NCBI GenBank assembly: GCA_029289325.1
Contig: JARFTV010000010.1
Span: 1-64,000, forward strand
Origin: Alphaproteobacteria bacterium
GTDB lineage: Bacteria > Pseudomonadota > Alphaproteobacteria > Rhodobacterales > Rhodobacteraceae
DNA: 64,000 bases
Direction: 5' to 3'
A model generated the notes under the pieces. The model ran no database searches. It worked only from the letters and a program-made list of their open reading frames with translations, and was not told the origin of the DNA. Positions 46,795 through 56,544 of the stretch are shown one piece after another. A program made the translations under genes and the position numbers. How positions within the stretch are numbered: position 1 is the stretch's first letter; the number at the start of each line of letters is the position of its first letter.

Positions 46795-48767
46795 TGGCTG
46801 AAACGCTTCCCGCCCCGTCTGTCCGTCTGGACCAAAAGCGCATCGCCCAGGCCGTTCTGCTTGCCGCGCTGGTTCTTGTCGTCTTTCGCAATGGTTTGCC
46901 GGATGCGCTGGTCCGGCTGCCGGATGCCCTGATCCTGCCTTTCGCGGATTGGATCAACGCCGCCTTCGGCTTTGCCCGCGACGACCTGGGTCTGATGGCC
47001 GTTACACGCGCCTTTTCGGATCTGGTGGAGTTCTGCCTCGATGTGACGGCGAACCTCCTCTATGGCAAATCGCGCTGGCCCCGGATCGGACCGATCCCCT
47101 GGGTGGTGATAGCGGCCACGGCCACCGTCGCGGGCTACGCTCTGGGTGGCTGGCGGCTGGCGGCGCTGGCGGGCGGAACCTTTGTCTGGATCGCCGTCAT
47201 GGGACAATGGAAATGGGCGATGGAGACGCTGTCGGTCATCGTCGTGGCCGTTCCTTTCTCGGTCGCCCTTGGTCTGGCAATGGGTACGCTGGCCTGGCGT
47301 TACAAGACGGCCGAACGCATCCTGAACCCAGTGCTGAACATCGCCCAGTCCCTGCCGCATTTCGCCTACATGATCCCGGTGGTGGTCTTCATCGGGGTCG
47401 GCCCCAAGGCGGGCGCTATCGTCACCATCATCTTCTCGGTCCCGCCGATGATCCGGATGACCCTCCTCGGTCTGCGCGCCGTTCCGCCCGAGATCATCGA
47501 AAGCGGCAAGATGAGCGGTACGACCAGGTGGCAGTTGATGACCCGCGTCCGCCTGCCGGCCGCCCGGACCGAACTCTTGATCGGCGTCAACCAGGTGATC
47601 ATGCAAAGCCTGGCGATGGTCGTTCTGGCCAGCTTTATCGGCATGCCGGGCCTGGGGCAGAAACTCCTGCAACTCCTCCAGGCGCTGAAGATCGGCCTTT
47701 CGGTCGAGATCGGCATCACCATCGTGCTGCTTGCCATCGTGCTGGACCGGATGTCGAAGGCCTGGGCGGTCAAGCAGCCGGTGCATCACGAGGAAGGGGT
47801 CACCTGGCTTTATCGCCACCGCCTGCTGGCAATCTGGGTCGGCCTTGTCGCGCTTGGCTTTCTGCTCGCCACGGTTCACCCGTATTTCGCCGAGGTCGGC
47901 CGGAAAGAGGCCCTCAGCCTGGCCAGCCCGCTTGACGCAATGGTCGGCGCATTCATCGGAGCGGTCTCTCCCGTCACTGACTGGTTGCGCTGGTTCCTTA
48001 TCACCTGGGTCCTGATCCCGGTGCGCGACGCGTTTCTCTGGCTGCCGGTCTCGGCCGTCCTGCTTCTGCTCGCCGGTGTCGGCTACCGGATCGGCGGGCT
48101 GCGTTCAGCCTTGATCTGCATCGCCTTCATCCTGCCGATTGCGCTTTCCGGCTGGTGGGACCGGGCAATGATCACGGCCTACACGGTCGTCGTCGCAGTC
48201 ACGCTCGCCCTAGCCATCGGAATTCCGTTGGGACTTCTGGGGGCCGCGAACGGGACACGCGCCAGCCGCTTCCTCCTGGTCTGCGACACGCTTCAGACCT
48301 TCCCCAGCTTCATCTACCTGATCCCGGTGGTGATGCTGTTCGGCGTGAACGACGTCGCCGTCATCGCGGCCGTCATGGTCTTCGCAACGGTCCCGATCAT
48401 CCGCTACACGATCGAGGGCCTCCGCAGCATCCCGCCGGAAATCGTGGAATCCGCGCAGATGTCAGGGGCCAGCCCAAGCCAGCTTATGTGGCATGTCAAA
48501 CTGCCGCTGGCGGTTCCGACCCTGGTCGTCGGCGCCAACCAGTCGATCATGTTCGCGCTGTTCATGGTCATCATCGCCGCTTTCATCGGAACGCAGGATC
48601 TTGGCCAAGAGATGCAACGCGCCCTCTCCTCGACGGATGTCGGCAAGGGCTTGGTCCTTGGCTTCGCCGTCGCCTTCATTGGGTTGATGGCCGACCATCT
48701 GCTTCTGAAATGGGCCCGCGGGCGTAACACGATTCGGAGCGGAGATGCCGGATTTGGCGGTCATTGA
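46791..48767 (+). CDS. tmoV: TMAO/glycine-betaine-type ABC transporter permease, double-length (TmoV-like)
   Basis: 658 aa, two ProW-like permease modules in one chain. Each has the EAA-type loop: IPPEIVESAQMSGASPSQLMW near the C-terminus and VPPEIIESGKMSGTTRWQLM in the first half (key part PEIIESGKMSG). About 12 to 14 hydrophobic segments. Double-length permeases are typical of TmoV. Start is the first of two overlapping ATGs. It ends before a perfect hairpin shared with the convergent Hint gene. Confidence 0.88.
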   Translation: MMAETLPAPSVRLDQKRIAQAVLLAALVLVVFRNGLPDALVRLPDALILPFADWINAAFGFARDDLGLMAVTRAFSDLVEFCLDVTANLLYGKSRWPRIGPIPWVVIAATATVAGYALGGWRLAALAGGTFVWIAVMGQWKWAMETLSVIVVAVPFSVALGLAMGTLAWRYKTAERILNPVLNIAQSLPHFAYMIPVVVFIGVGPKAGAIVTIIFSVPPMIRMTLLGLRAVPPEIIESGKMSGTTRWQLMTRVRLPAARTELLIGVNQVIMQSLAMVVLASFIGMPGLGQKLLQLLQALKIGLSVEIGITIVLLAIVLDRMSKAWAVKQPVHHEEGVTWLYRHRLLAIWVGLVALGFLLATVHPYFAEVGRKEALSLASPLDAMVGAFIGAVSPVTDWLRWFLITWVLIPVRDAFLWLPVSAVLLLLAGVGYRIGGLRSALICIAFILPIALSGWWDRAMITAYTVVVAVTLALAIGIPLGLLGAANGTRASRFLLVCDTLQTFPSFIYLIPVVMLFGVNDVAVIAAVMVFATVPIIRYTIEGLRSIPPEIVESAQMSGASPSQLMWHVKLPLAVPTLVVGANQSIMFALFMVIIAAFIGTQDLGQEMQRALSSTDVGKGLVLGFAVAFIGLMADHLLLKWARGRNTIRSGDAGFGGH

Positions 48768-48808
48768 TCCAGACCACGTCACTGCGCGGGCGTTGCCGGG
48801 GTTCGAAT

Positions 48809-48832
48809 GCAGGGGATCCGTCGATCCCCTGC
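48809..48832. terminator. bidirectional hairpin between tmoV and the Hint gene
   Basis: Perfect 10-bp inverted repeat GCAGGGGATC-CGTC-GATCCCCTGC between two convergent stop codons. It lacks a U-tract on either strand but is placed as a shared terminator. Confidence 0.6.
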
Positions 48833-48845
48833 CAGAAATCAAAAG

Positions 48846-49913
48846 CTACAGGTGCGCGCTGGCGCTGCGGGCCACGGTCTGCCTGTAGGCCAGTGCGCTC
48901 CGTCCGATGCGGCGCAGAAGAACCGCAGCCTCGGTCGATTTCAGCGTTGGCAGGGCGTCGGGACGCGACAGCATCGCCTCGGCGCCCAGAGCGTCAAGCG
49001 TCGCGTCCAGCGCGGTCCGGGTCGGGCCGGTCATAAGCTCGACCATTCGGCGAGCGGGCTGGAAGCTCTCGACCGGCAGGCCCTCGGCCAGAAGGATCTC
49101 GTGCCGCTCCAGAAGGATGTGGACATAACGGACGCCCTCGGCCTCGTTCAGGACATGGGCCAACGTGCCGACAAGATGCCGGGCGACGACGAACACCCGC
49201 GGCTCGCCGAAAAGCAGCTCGCAGGCCGGATCCTCAAGCGCGACGCGGTGCTGCGGCGAAAGGTCGAGGTCACATTCCGGCAAACCGGGTCCGATGGAGC
49301 CCGCCGGGATGCGGATCGGACGCAGGGCGGGATCGGCGGCAAGCGCCGAGCCACTGTAGCTGGAGATGCCGACCCAGGCGACGGGCACGGCGCGGCCGTC
49401 CTCAGTCAGGACCATGTCTCCGGGACGCAGGGTTTCGGCCGCCTGCGGGCCCGTAGGCGTGGCGATCCGGGTCCCGGCGCAGAAGCAGATCGGCGGCGGA
49501 TTAAGGTTCACGCCGGTCAGCGGGATGGCACCGTTGCCGATGGCGTTCATCTGCGCCTGGGTCGCCGGGGGTTCGCCGAGGACGTAGAAGTATTCCCGAA
49601 GCTGGCCGTTGACGGTCACGTTCAGTACGACGACTGTCCGCCCGACCAAAGCAGCGGGAACCTGAGAATTGCCGGGCAGGACACCAGTCAGGACGACGGT
49701 GAAATTATAGGTCACGCCGTTGATTATGACCTGGGTGTCCGGGTCCGGCAGGCCGTTGTTCTGCTCGAGCAGCAGGTCGCCGGTGCCGTTGTCGGTAAAT
49801 GTCAGAAGCGTGGTCGGAGCCTGATTTGTCCCGATCGGGTTCAGGGTCTGATTGTTGGCCGTGATCGAATCCTGCCGGGCCCAGACTGTAAAAGTGGCCA
49901 TCGAAGCACCCAT
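48846..49913 (-). CDS. Hint-domain protein
   Basis: 355 aa (351 from a second ATG at 49901). Residues 1-140 are beta-rich with no recognised family. The Hint domain begins at CFCAGTRIATPTG and continues RPGDMVLTEDGRAVPVAWVG, LSPQHRVAL, RHLVGTLAHVLNEAEGVRYVHILLERHEIL, the Hint_2 type seen in many Rhodobacterales exported or calcium-binding proteins. No Asn-Cys type C-terminal splice junction is seen, so self-cleavage rather than splicing would be expected. No signal peptide. Confidence 0.88.
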   Translation of the reverse strand: MGASMATFTVWARQDSITANNQTLNPIGTNQAPTTLLTFTDNGTGDLLLEQNNGLPDPDTQVIINGVTYNFTVVLTGVLPGNSQVPAALVGRTVVVLNVTVNGQLREYFYVLGEPPATQAQMNAIGNGAIPLTGVNLNPPPICFCAGTRIATPTGPQAAETLRPGDMVLTEDGRAVPVAWVGISSYSGSALAADPALRPIRIPAGSIGPGLPECDLDLSPQHRVALEDPACELLFGEPRVFVVARHLVGTLAHVLNEAEGVRYVHILLERHEILLAEGLPVESFQPARRMVELMTGPTRTALDATLDALGAEAMLSRPDALPTLKSTEAAVLLRRIGRSALAYRQTVARSASAHL

Positions 49914-50061
49914 ACATTAACAACTGGTTGATGGGAGACAGACGGCTGCTCCAGGTCAAGCCCCTGCAGCTGGGAAAGGGATTGCAACCACTGGTTTGCG
50001 GGCAAGTGCAGCGCGCCGGCCACGCACGATTCTCTCCCTGGTTGCAGGAAGCGAGACCCGC

Positions 50062-51192
50062 TCACCTGGGGGCGATATCGCCCTCGGCGCGTTGCCGATG
50101 GAACTGGTCGACGAAGTCCGACAGCGTCCCGGCCGCAATCGAATCGCGCAGGCCCTGCATGAGCACCTGATAGTAATGCAGGTTGTGCCAGGTCAGGAGC
50201 ATGGAGCCGATGATCTCGTCCGCCCTGACCACATGGTGAAGGTAGGCGCGCGAGTAGCTGCGGCAGGCGGGGCACTGGCAGCCTTCCTCGAGCGGGCGGG
50301 GGTCATCCTTGTGGCGGGCGTTGCGCAGGTTGACCTGACCCCGCGCGGTCCAGGCCTGCCCGGTGCGGCCCGAGCGGGACGGGAGCACGCAATCCATCAT
50401 GTCGACCCCGCGCTGGACCGCGCCGACGATGTCGTCGGGCTTGCCCACGCCCATCAGGTAGCGCGGCTTGTCCTCTGGCAGGAAGCCGGGGGCGTAGTCG
50501 AGGACGCAGAACATCGCCTCCTGCCCCTCGCCCACGGCAAGGCCGCCGATGGCATAGCCGTCGAAGCCGATGGCTTTCAGCGCCTCGGCCGATTCCTCGC
50601 GCAGTTCGCGGGTGACGCCACCCTGCATGATGCCGAACAGCGCATGGCCCGGTCGGTCGCCAAAGGCATCGCGGCTGCGCTGCGCCCAACGCATGGACAG
50701 GCGCATGGATTTGGCCACCTCGGCCTCGGTCGCAGGCAGCGCGGGACATTCGTCGAAGCACATGACGATATCCGAGCCGAGGAGCTTCTGGATCTCCATG
50801 CTGCGTTCAGGGGTCAGCGTGTGTTTCGAGCCGTCCAGATGCGAGGAAAAGCGGACGCCTTCCTCGGTCAGTTTGCGCAGGGGACCCAGCGACATGACCT
50901 GAAAGCCGCCGGAATCGGTGAGGATCGGCCGGGGCCAGTTCATGAAGCGGTGCAGCCCGCCAAGCGCGGCGATCCGTTCGGCCGTGGGGCGCAGCATCAG
51001 GTGGTAGGTGTTGCCCAGCAGGATGTCGGCCCCCGTCGCGCGGACGCTTTCCGGCAGCATCGCCTTGACCGTCGCCGCCGTGCCCACGGGCATGAAGGCG
51101 GGGGTGCGAATCTCTCCCCTTGTGGTCTGGATCACCCCGGTGCGCGCCGCGCCATCGGTTGCCGTCACGCTGAAACTGATGCCCGTCGCCAT
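50062..51192 (-). CDS. tgt: tRNA-guanine transglycosylase
   Basis: 376 aa from the ATG at 51192; 26 open codons upstream are not Tgt-like. Catalytic aspartates lie in [14 protein letters not shown] and in [19 protein letters not shown]; the zinc site is C-x-C-x2-C in [17 protein letters not shown]. Exchanges guanine for preQ1 at position 34 of tRNA-Asn, -Asp, -His and -Tyr in queuosine synthesis. Divergent from the TetR gene. Confidence 0.97.
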   Translation of the reverse strand: MATGISFSVTATDGAARTGVIQTTRGEIRTPAFMPVGTAATVKAMLPESVRATGADILLGNTYHLMLRPTAERIAALGGLHRFMNWPRPILTDSGGFQVMSLGPLRKLTEEGVRFSSHLDGSKHTLTPERSMEIQKLLGSDIVMCFDECPALPATEAEVAKSMRLSMRWAQRSRDAFGDRPGHALFGIMQGGVTRELREESAEALKAIGFDGYAIGGLAVGEGQEAMFCVLDYAPGFLPEDKPRYLMGVGKPDDIVGAVQRGVDMMDCVLPSRSGRTGQAWTARGQVNLRNARHKDDPRPLEEGCQCPACRSYSRAYLHHVVRADEIIGSMLLTWHNLHYYQVLMQGLRDSIAAGTLSDFVDQFHRQRAEGDIAPR

Positions 51193-51318
51193 TCGCGCCA
51201 CCCCTGTGTTGCCGTCTCCTTGGGCCAAAACGGCGGAAAAGTGAAGCAGAAGGCATCCAATCCCCCGCAACGCCCGTATTCGTGCTTGACCTGTGTAAAG
51301 ATGTGTCTATCTGCGAGT

Positions 51319-51334
51319 GAATGAACGTTCATTC
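51319..51334. promoter_or_regulatory. TetR-type operator palindrome
   Basis: Perfect 16-bp palindrome GAATGAACGTTCATTC, ending six bases before the chosen TetR start and 127 bp from the tgt start. It is of the kind bound by TetR-family repressors of RND pumps, so autoregulation is likely. Confidence 0.7.
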
Positions 51335-51340
51335 CCGCCC

Positions 51341-51961
51341 ATGGTGACCATGCCCCCCCTGCCCCATCCCATTCCCCCCGCCGAAGAGCGCAGCCTGGAA
51401 ATCCTGGCCTCGATCCGCCGTGCCTTCGCCGAAAAGGGCTTTGACGGCGCCTCGATGCAGGATCTCGCGCGGGCGGCCGGGATGAGCGTGGGGAACTTCT
51501 ACCGCTATTTCCCGTCGAAGATGGCGATCGTCCAGGCGATGTGCGGCTACGACCTGGCCGAGATTCAGGGCGAGTTCGCCGAGATCCAGAAATCCGACAA
51601 GCCGATGGCCGAATTGCGGGCGCGGATCCTGGCACATTTCGACGAGGAGCAGCTGAAGGATGGCCAGCTCTGGGCCGAGATCACGGCGGCGGCGATCCGC
51701 AAGCCCGAGATCGGCGCGGCGGCGCGCGAGATGGAAGAGACCATCGTCTCGCTGCTGACGACGATCTTTGCCCGCGTCACCGACCGCCCGATGGACGAGG
51801 CTCGGGCGAGGTATGAAGGGCAGTGCCAGATGCTGGTCATGCTGGTGAAGGCCATGGCGATGCGCACCGCGCAATGCGGCCCGGCTGGCCCCGCGCTTGA
51901 AGCCCAGGTTCATGCGGTGATTGACCGCATCCTCGCCGATATTTCCACCGACAAGGCATAA
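51341..51961 (+). CDS. TetR-family regulator of the RND efflux operon
   Basis: 206 aa from the ATG at 51341; a GTG at 51317 would place codons inside the operator. The DNA-binding domain reads AFAEKGFDGASMQDLARAAGMSVGNFYRYFPSKMA (key part MSVGNFYRYFPSK). The C-terminal ligand pocket is not assignable. The stop is 11 bp before the adaptor gene, so regulator, adaptor and pump are one operon. Confidence 0.9.
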   Translation: MVTMPPLPHPIPPAEERSLEILASIRRAFAEKGFDGASMQDLARAAGMSVGNFYRYFPSKMAIVQAMCGYDLAEIQGEFAEIQKSDKPMAELRARILAHFDEEQLKDGQLWAEITAAAIRKPEIGAAAREMEETIVSLLTTIFARVTDRPMDEARARYEGQCQMLVMLVKAMAMRTAQCGPAGPALEAQVHAVIDRILADISTDKA

Positions 51962-51972
51962 GGCTGATCCCG

Positions 51973-53142
51973 ATGCGCCCGACCCCGTTCCTGTTCCTGG
52001 CCCTGTTCCTGGCCCCTGCCCTGACGCTGGCCCCCTCCTTGCCCGCCGCCGCCGAGGAGGCTCTTCCGGCGATCACCGTCACCGAGGTGGTGCCGCAGCC
52101 GCTGGCCGAGCGCATCATCGCCTCGGGCCTGGTCGCGGCGGTCGAGGAGGTGCAGGTCGCGCCCCTGATCGAGGGCCAGCCGCTTGAGGCGCTGCGCGCC
52201 GATATCGGCGACCGGGTGGCCGAGGGTCAGGTGCTGGCGGTCCTGTCACGCTCGACGCTGGAATTGCAGCGGGCGGAGACGGTCGCGGCGCTCGCGGCGG
52301 CGCAATCGGGGATCGCGCAGGGCGAGGCGCAGCTGGTCGAAGCCGAGGCAGCGGCGGCCGAGGCGGCCCGGGTCGCGGAACGGACAGCGCGGCTGCGCGA
52401 ACAGGGGACCGCCCCGCAGGCGCAATCGGATGCGGCGACAGCGGCGGCGACTTCAGCGGCGGCGCGGGTGTCGGTGGCGAAACAGGGGCTGGAATCGGCC
52501 CGGGCACAGTTGGCGCTGGCCGAAGCGCGGCTGGAGAATGTGGACCTGCAACTCAGCCGGACCGAGGTGAGGGCCCCGGTCGCGGGCGAGATCGTGGCGC
52601 GCAACGCGAAGATCGGCGCCATCGCGACGGGCGCCGGGCAACCGATGTTCGTCATCGTGCGGGACGCGGCGCTGGAGTTGCGGGCCGATGTCGGCGAGGC
52701 GGATGTGCTGCGCCTTGCCCCCGGCCAGACGGCGCGGCTTCGGGCGGTGGGCATGGCCGAAAAGCTGAGCGGCACGGTGCGGCTGGTGGAACCCACGATC
52801 GACGCGACGACCCGGCTGGGTCGGGCCCGGATCGCGATCGATGACGGACAGGCGGCGCTGCGCCCCGGCATGTTCGTCGAGGCCGAGATCCTCGTGGCCG
52901 AGCGCGAGGGGCTGGCGGTGCCGGTGACTGCGCTGGGATCCTCGCCCGAGGGGCCGGTGGTGATGCGCGTCAGGGATGGCGTGGTGGAGCGGGTCGTGGT
53001 GGCCACGGGCATCCGCGACAATGGCTTGGTCGAAGTGATCTCGGGCCTGTCGGCAGGCGATCAGGTGGTGACCAAGGCCGGTGCTTTCGTCCGGGCCGGC
53101 GACCGGATCAATCCGGTCCCGGCGGCCGGTCCGACGAACTGA
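51973..53142 (+). CDS. RND efflux periplasmic adaptor (membrane fusion protein)
   Basis: 389 aa with a signal peptide to about residue 27 and no lipobox. Biotinyl-lipoyl-like halves flank a long Ala/Glu-rich coiled coil (about 90-175, rich in AAEAARVAE-type heptads) and are followed by beta-barrel (SRTEVRAPVAGEIVARN) and membrane-proximal domains (GIRDNGLVEVISGLSAGDQVV). Links the RND pump to an outer-membrane channel, which is not encoded in the window. Confidence 0.93.
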   Translation: MRPTPFLFLALFLAPALTLAPSLPAAAEEALPAITVTEVVPQPLAERIIASGLVAAVEEVQVAPLIEGQPLEALRADIGDRVAEGQVLAVLSRSTLELQRAETVAALAAAQSGIAQGEAQLVEAEAAAAEAARVAERTARLREQGTAPQAQSDAATAAATSAAARVSVAKQGLESARAQLALAEARLENVDLQLSRTEVRAPVAGEIVARNAKIGAIATGAGQPMFVIVRDAALELRADVGEADVLRLAPGQTARLRAVGMAEKLSGTVRLVEPTIDATTRLGRARIAIDDGQAALRPGMFVEAEILVAEREGLAVPVTALGSSPEGPVVMRVRDGVVERVVVATGIRDNGLVEVISGLSAGDQVVTKAGAFVRAGDRINPVPAAGPTN

Positions 53143-53152
53143 GGGGCGCAAG

Positions 53153-56100
53153 ATGAACTTTTCCGCCTGGTCGATCCGCAATCCGGTTGCGCCGCTTCTG
53201 GCCTTCTTCCTGCTCATGGTGCTGGGTTGGCAAAGTTTCAACACTCTGCCGATCACCCGTTTCCCGAATATCGACGTCCCCCTCGTCGCCGTCAACGTGG
53301 CCCAGTCCGGCGCCGCCCCGGCCGAGATCGAGACCCAGATCACCAAGGAGATCGAGGATGCCGTCGCGGGCCTGACCGGGGCCAAGCGCGTCACCTCGAC
53401 CGTGACAGACGGGCTGTCCACGACGGTGATCGAGTTCCGCATGGAAGTTCCGACCGACAAGGCGGTGCAGGATGTGAAGGACGCAGTCGACCAGATCCGC
53501 GGTGACCTGCCGGGCGGGATCGAGGCCCCCATCGTCAGCCGCATCGACGTGGAAGGCCAGGCGATCATGACCTTCACGGTCGAGGCGCCGAACCGCACGA
53601 TGGAGGAACTGAGCTGGTTCGTCGACGACACCGTGACCCGCGCCCTGCAGGGCCGGCCGGGCATCGGTCGCGTCACGCGGATCGGCGGGGCGGACCGGGA
53701 GATCCGGGTCGAGCTCGATCCGGTGCGGATGGACAGCTATGGCGTGACCGCTCAGGCCGTCAGCGCGCAGATCGCGGCGACGAACACCAACCTCGGCGCG
53801 GGGAAGGTGAACCTCGGCGAGGGCGAGCAGGTGATCCGCACGCTGGGCGACAGCGGCACGGTCGAAAGCCTGGCGCAGACGACCATCGCGCTGCCCTCGG
53901 GGCGATTCGTGAAGCTGACCGACCTTGGCCGGGTGGTGGACAGCTATGAAGAGTTGAAGAGCTTCGCCCGTTTCGACGGCAATCCGACGGTGGCCTTCCT
54001 GGTCTTCCGCTCCAAGGGTGCGTCCGAGGTCAGCGTGGCCGAGACGACGAACGCGGTGGTGGATGATCTGCGGGCGCAGAACCCGGATGTGACCATAAGC
54101 ATGGTCGATGACAGCGTCTTCTACACCTATGGCAACTACGAGGCGGCGATCCATACGCTGCTGGAAGGGGCGCTGCTGGCGGTGCTGGTGGTGCTTGCCT
54201 TCCTGCGCAACTGGCGCGCGACGCTGATCGCGGCTGTGGCGCTGCCGCTGTCGGCAGTGCCGACCTTCTGGGTAATGTCGCAGCTGGGCTTCTCGCTGAA
54301 CCTTGTCAGCTTCCTGGCGCTGACGCTGGCGACGGGGATCCTGGTCGACGACGCGATCGTCGAGATCGAGAACATCGCGCGACACATCCGCATGGGGAAA
54401 ACCCCGTTCCGCGCCGCGATCGAGGCTGCGGACGAGATCGGCCTGGCGGTCATCGCGACCACTTTCACCATCGTCGCGGTCTTTGTGCCTGTGTCGTTCA
54501 TGCCGGGTATTCCGGGCCAGTACTTCCGCCAGTTTGGCCTGACAGTGGCGATTGCGGTCCTGTTCTCGCTGCTGGTGGCGCGTCTGATCACGCCGATGAT
54601 GGCGGCCTATCTGATGCGCGACAAGGATGCGGTCGGCCATGACGAGGGCCACGGCGACGGGCTGATCATGCGCGGCTATCTGCGACTGGTCAGCGCCACG
54701 ACCAAGGTGCGGCGGTCGGAAAAGCGGCGCTGGCTGGCTCTGCCGACCTATTACGTCACGCTGGTGGTCGCCATCGGGGTGGTGATCCTGTCGGTCATCG
54801 CCATGCTGCAGGTGCCCGGCAGCCTGTTCCCGCCCGAGGATGAAAGCCGGATCGTCGTCTCTGTCGAACTGCCGCCGGGGTCCACGCTGGAGGACACCGC
54901 CGCGACGACCGACTGGATGCGCGAGGCGGTGCTGGACATCGACGGGGTGAAATCGGTGCTGGTGATCGGCGGCTCGACCCCGCTGGGCGACCGGGATATC
55001 CGGCGGGCAACCTTCACCATCATCCTCGACCGGCTGGACAACGGGCTGGGGCGGAAGCTCTCGGACCTTGCGCAGCGGATCCCGGTGATCGGGCCGATCT
55101 TGCCCGAGGCGCCGATCCAGGGCCGCATCCGCCCGCAGGCCGAGATCGAGACCGAGGTCTTCACCATGCTACGCGACGTCCCCGACCTGCGCGCCTTCAA
55201 GGCGGCGGCGATGGGCGGCGGCGCGCGTCCCTTCAGCTTTGACATCCTGTCGGATGACGAGCGTGACCTTGACGAGGCAGTGCGCAAGATCGACGAGGCG
55301 CTCCGGGTGGAGCCGATGTTCCTCAACGCCTCGACCGAGGCTTCGCTGCCCCGGCCGGAGATCCAGATCACCCCCAAGGCGGAAGAGGCCGCTCGACTGG
55401 GGGTCACCGTGCAGCAGATCGCGACGGTGGTGCGGGTGGCGACCATCGGCGATATCTCGGCGGCGCTGGGGAAGCTGTCGATCGACAACCGGCAGGTGCC
55501 GATCCGGGTGCAGCTGGACGAAGCCTCACGCGATGATCTTGCGCGGATATCGGCCCTGAAGCTGATGACCTCGGCGGGGCCAGTGCCCCTGTCGGCGGTG
55601 GCGACGGTTGAAGTGGCCGAGGGGCCATCGGTGGTGAAGCGCCTGAACCGGCTGCGGGTCGCGACCGTGGGGGCGGATATCGCGCCGGGCTATGTGCTGG
55701 ACCAGGCGACCGCGCGCTTCCAGGAGATCCTGCCGGGGCTGAACCTGCCGACTTCGGTGCAGGTCTCGCCCTCGGGCGATGCGGAGGTGCAGGCGGAACT
55801 TCTGGGCAGCTTCCAGAATGCGATGATCCTTGGCGTGCTGCTGATGATGTTCGTCCTGATCCTGCTGTTCCATTCGGTGCTGCAGCCGGTGACGATCATC
55901 TTCTCGCTGCTTCTGTCGGTGGGAGGCGTGGCGGCGGCGCTGATCGTGACGCAGAACCCGCTGTCGATGCCGGTGCTGATCGGGATCCTGATGCTGATGG
56001 GCATCGTGGCGAAGAACGCGATCCTGCTGATCGACTTCGCCATCGAGATGCGGGTGCGGGGCATGTCCCGGATCGAGGCGGTGATCGAGGCGGGCCACAA

Positions 56101-56476
56101 GCGGGCGCGGCCGATCGTGATGACCTCGATCGCCATGTCGGCGGGGATGCTGCCCTCGGCGCTTGGGGTGGGCGAAGGCGGGGCCTTCCGCGCGCCGATG
56201 GCGATCGCGGTGATCGGCGGCATCATCGTCTCGACCGTGCTGAGCCTGGTCGTGGTGCCGTCGATGTATCTGGTGATGGACGATCTGTCGCGGCTCTTCT
56301 CTTGGGTTCTTGGTCGCTTCCTTGGGAAGAAGGAGGTCGAGCCGGAAAACCCCGAGACGCATGTCCTGGCCGAGAGGATCGAGAAGGGCCGCGAAGAACT
56401 GGCGCTGGTGCAGGGTCGGCTGATGGCGCTGGAGGCGCAGCTGACCGGCAAGTCCCGGCCCCACGCCGCCGAATAG
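53153..56476 (+). CDS. RND-family efflux permease
   Basis: 1107 aa from the ATG 10 bp after the adaptor stop; 24 further open codons lie in the adaptor gene. The 12-helix RND layout is complete. TM4 carries the paired aspartates in GILVDDAIVEIENI, and TM10 the lysine in GIVAKNAILLIDFA. Two large periplasmic loops follow TM1 and TM7. The C-terminal 50 residues are a charged helix. Proton-driven export of unknown compounds. Subfamily is closer to the multidrug HAE1 group than to metal pumps. Confidence 0.94.
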   Translation: MNFSAWSIRNPVAPLLAFFLLMVLGWQSFNTLPITRFPNIDVPLVAVNVAQSGAAPAEIETQITKEIEDAVAGLTGAKRVTSTVTDGLSTTVIEFRMEVPTDKAVQDVKDAVDQIRGDLPGGIEAPIVSRIDVEGQAIMTFTVEAPNRTMEELSWFVDDTVTRALQGRPGIGRVTRIGGADREIRVELDPVRMDSYGVTAQAVSAQIAATNTNLGAGKVNLGEGEQVIRTLGDSGTVESLAQTTIALPSGRFVKLTDLGRVVDSYEELKSFARFDGNPTVAFLVFRSKGASEVSVAETTNAVVDDLRAQNPDVTISMVDDSVFYTYGNYEAAIHTLLEGALLAVLVVLAFLRNWRATLIAAVALPLSAVPTFWVMSQLGFSLNLVSFLALTLATGILVDDAIVEIENIARHIRMGKTPFRAAIEAADEIGLAVIATTFTIVAVFVPVSFMPGIPGQYFRQFGLTVAIAVLFSLLVARLITPMMAAYLMRDKDAVGHDEGHGDGLIMRGYLRLVSATTKVRRSEKRRWLALPTYYVTLVVAIGVVILSVIAMLQVPGSLFPPEDESRIVVSVELPPGSTLEDTAATTDWMREAVLDIDGVKSVLVIGGSTPLGDRDIRRATFTIILDRLDNGLGRKLSDLAQRIPVIGPILPEAPIQGRIRPQAEIETEVFTMLRDVPDLRAFKAAAMGGGARPFSFDILSDDERDLDEAVRKIDEALRVEPMFLNASTEASLPRPEIQITPKAEEAARLGVTVQQIATVVRVATIGDISAALGKLSIDNRQVPIRVQLDEASRDDLARISALKLMTSAGPVPLSAVATVEVAEGPSVVKRLNRLRVATVGADIAPGYVLDQATARFQEILPGLNLPTSVQVSPSGDAEVQAELLGSFQNAMILGVLLMMFVLILLFHSVLQPVTIIFSLLLSVGGVAAALIVTQNPLSMPVLIGILMLMGIVAKNAILLIDFAIEMRVRGMSRIEAVIEAGHKRARPIVMTSIAMSAGMLPSALGVGEGGAFRAPMAIAVIGGIIVSTVLSLVVVPSMYLVMDDLSRLFSWVLGRFLGKKEVEPENPETHVLAERIEKGREELALVQGRLMALEAQLTGKSRPHAAE

Positions 56477-56498
56477 GCGGGCAGATGAAGCCGGGACT

Positions 56499-56544
56499 AA
56501 ATTCCTTGAGGAAGGAATTTGTCGAAATCCTTGATCAAGGATTT
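56499..56544. terminator. two tandem palindromes, bidirectional terminator overlapping the hyuB stop
   Basis: AAATTCCTT-GAGG-AAGGAATTT (56499-56520) is followed by the uninterrupted palindrome AAATCCTTGATCAAGGATTT (56525-56544). The hyuB stop codon (56535-56537) lies in the second. They end the convergent RND and hyuB transcripts. Similar A/T-edged CCTT/AAGG hairpins occur before aat. Confidence 0.7.
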
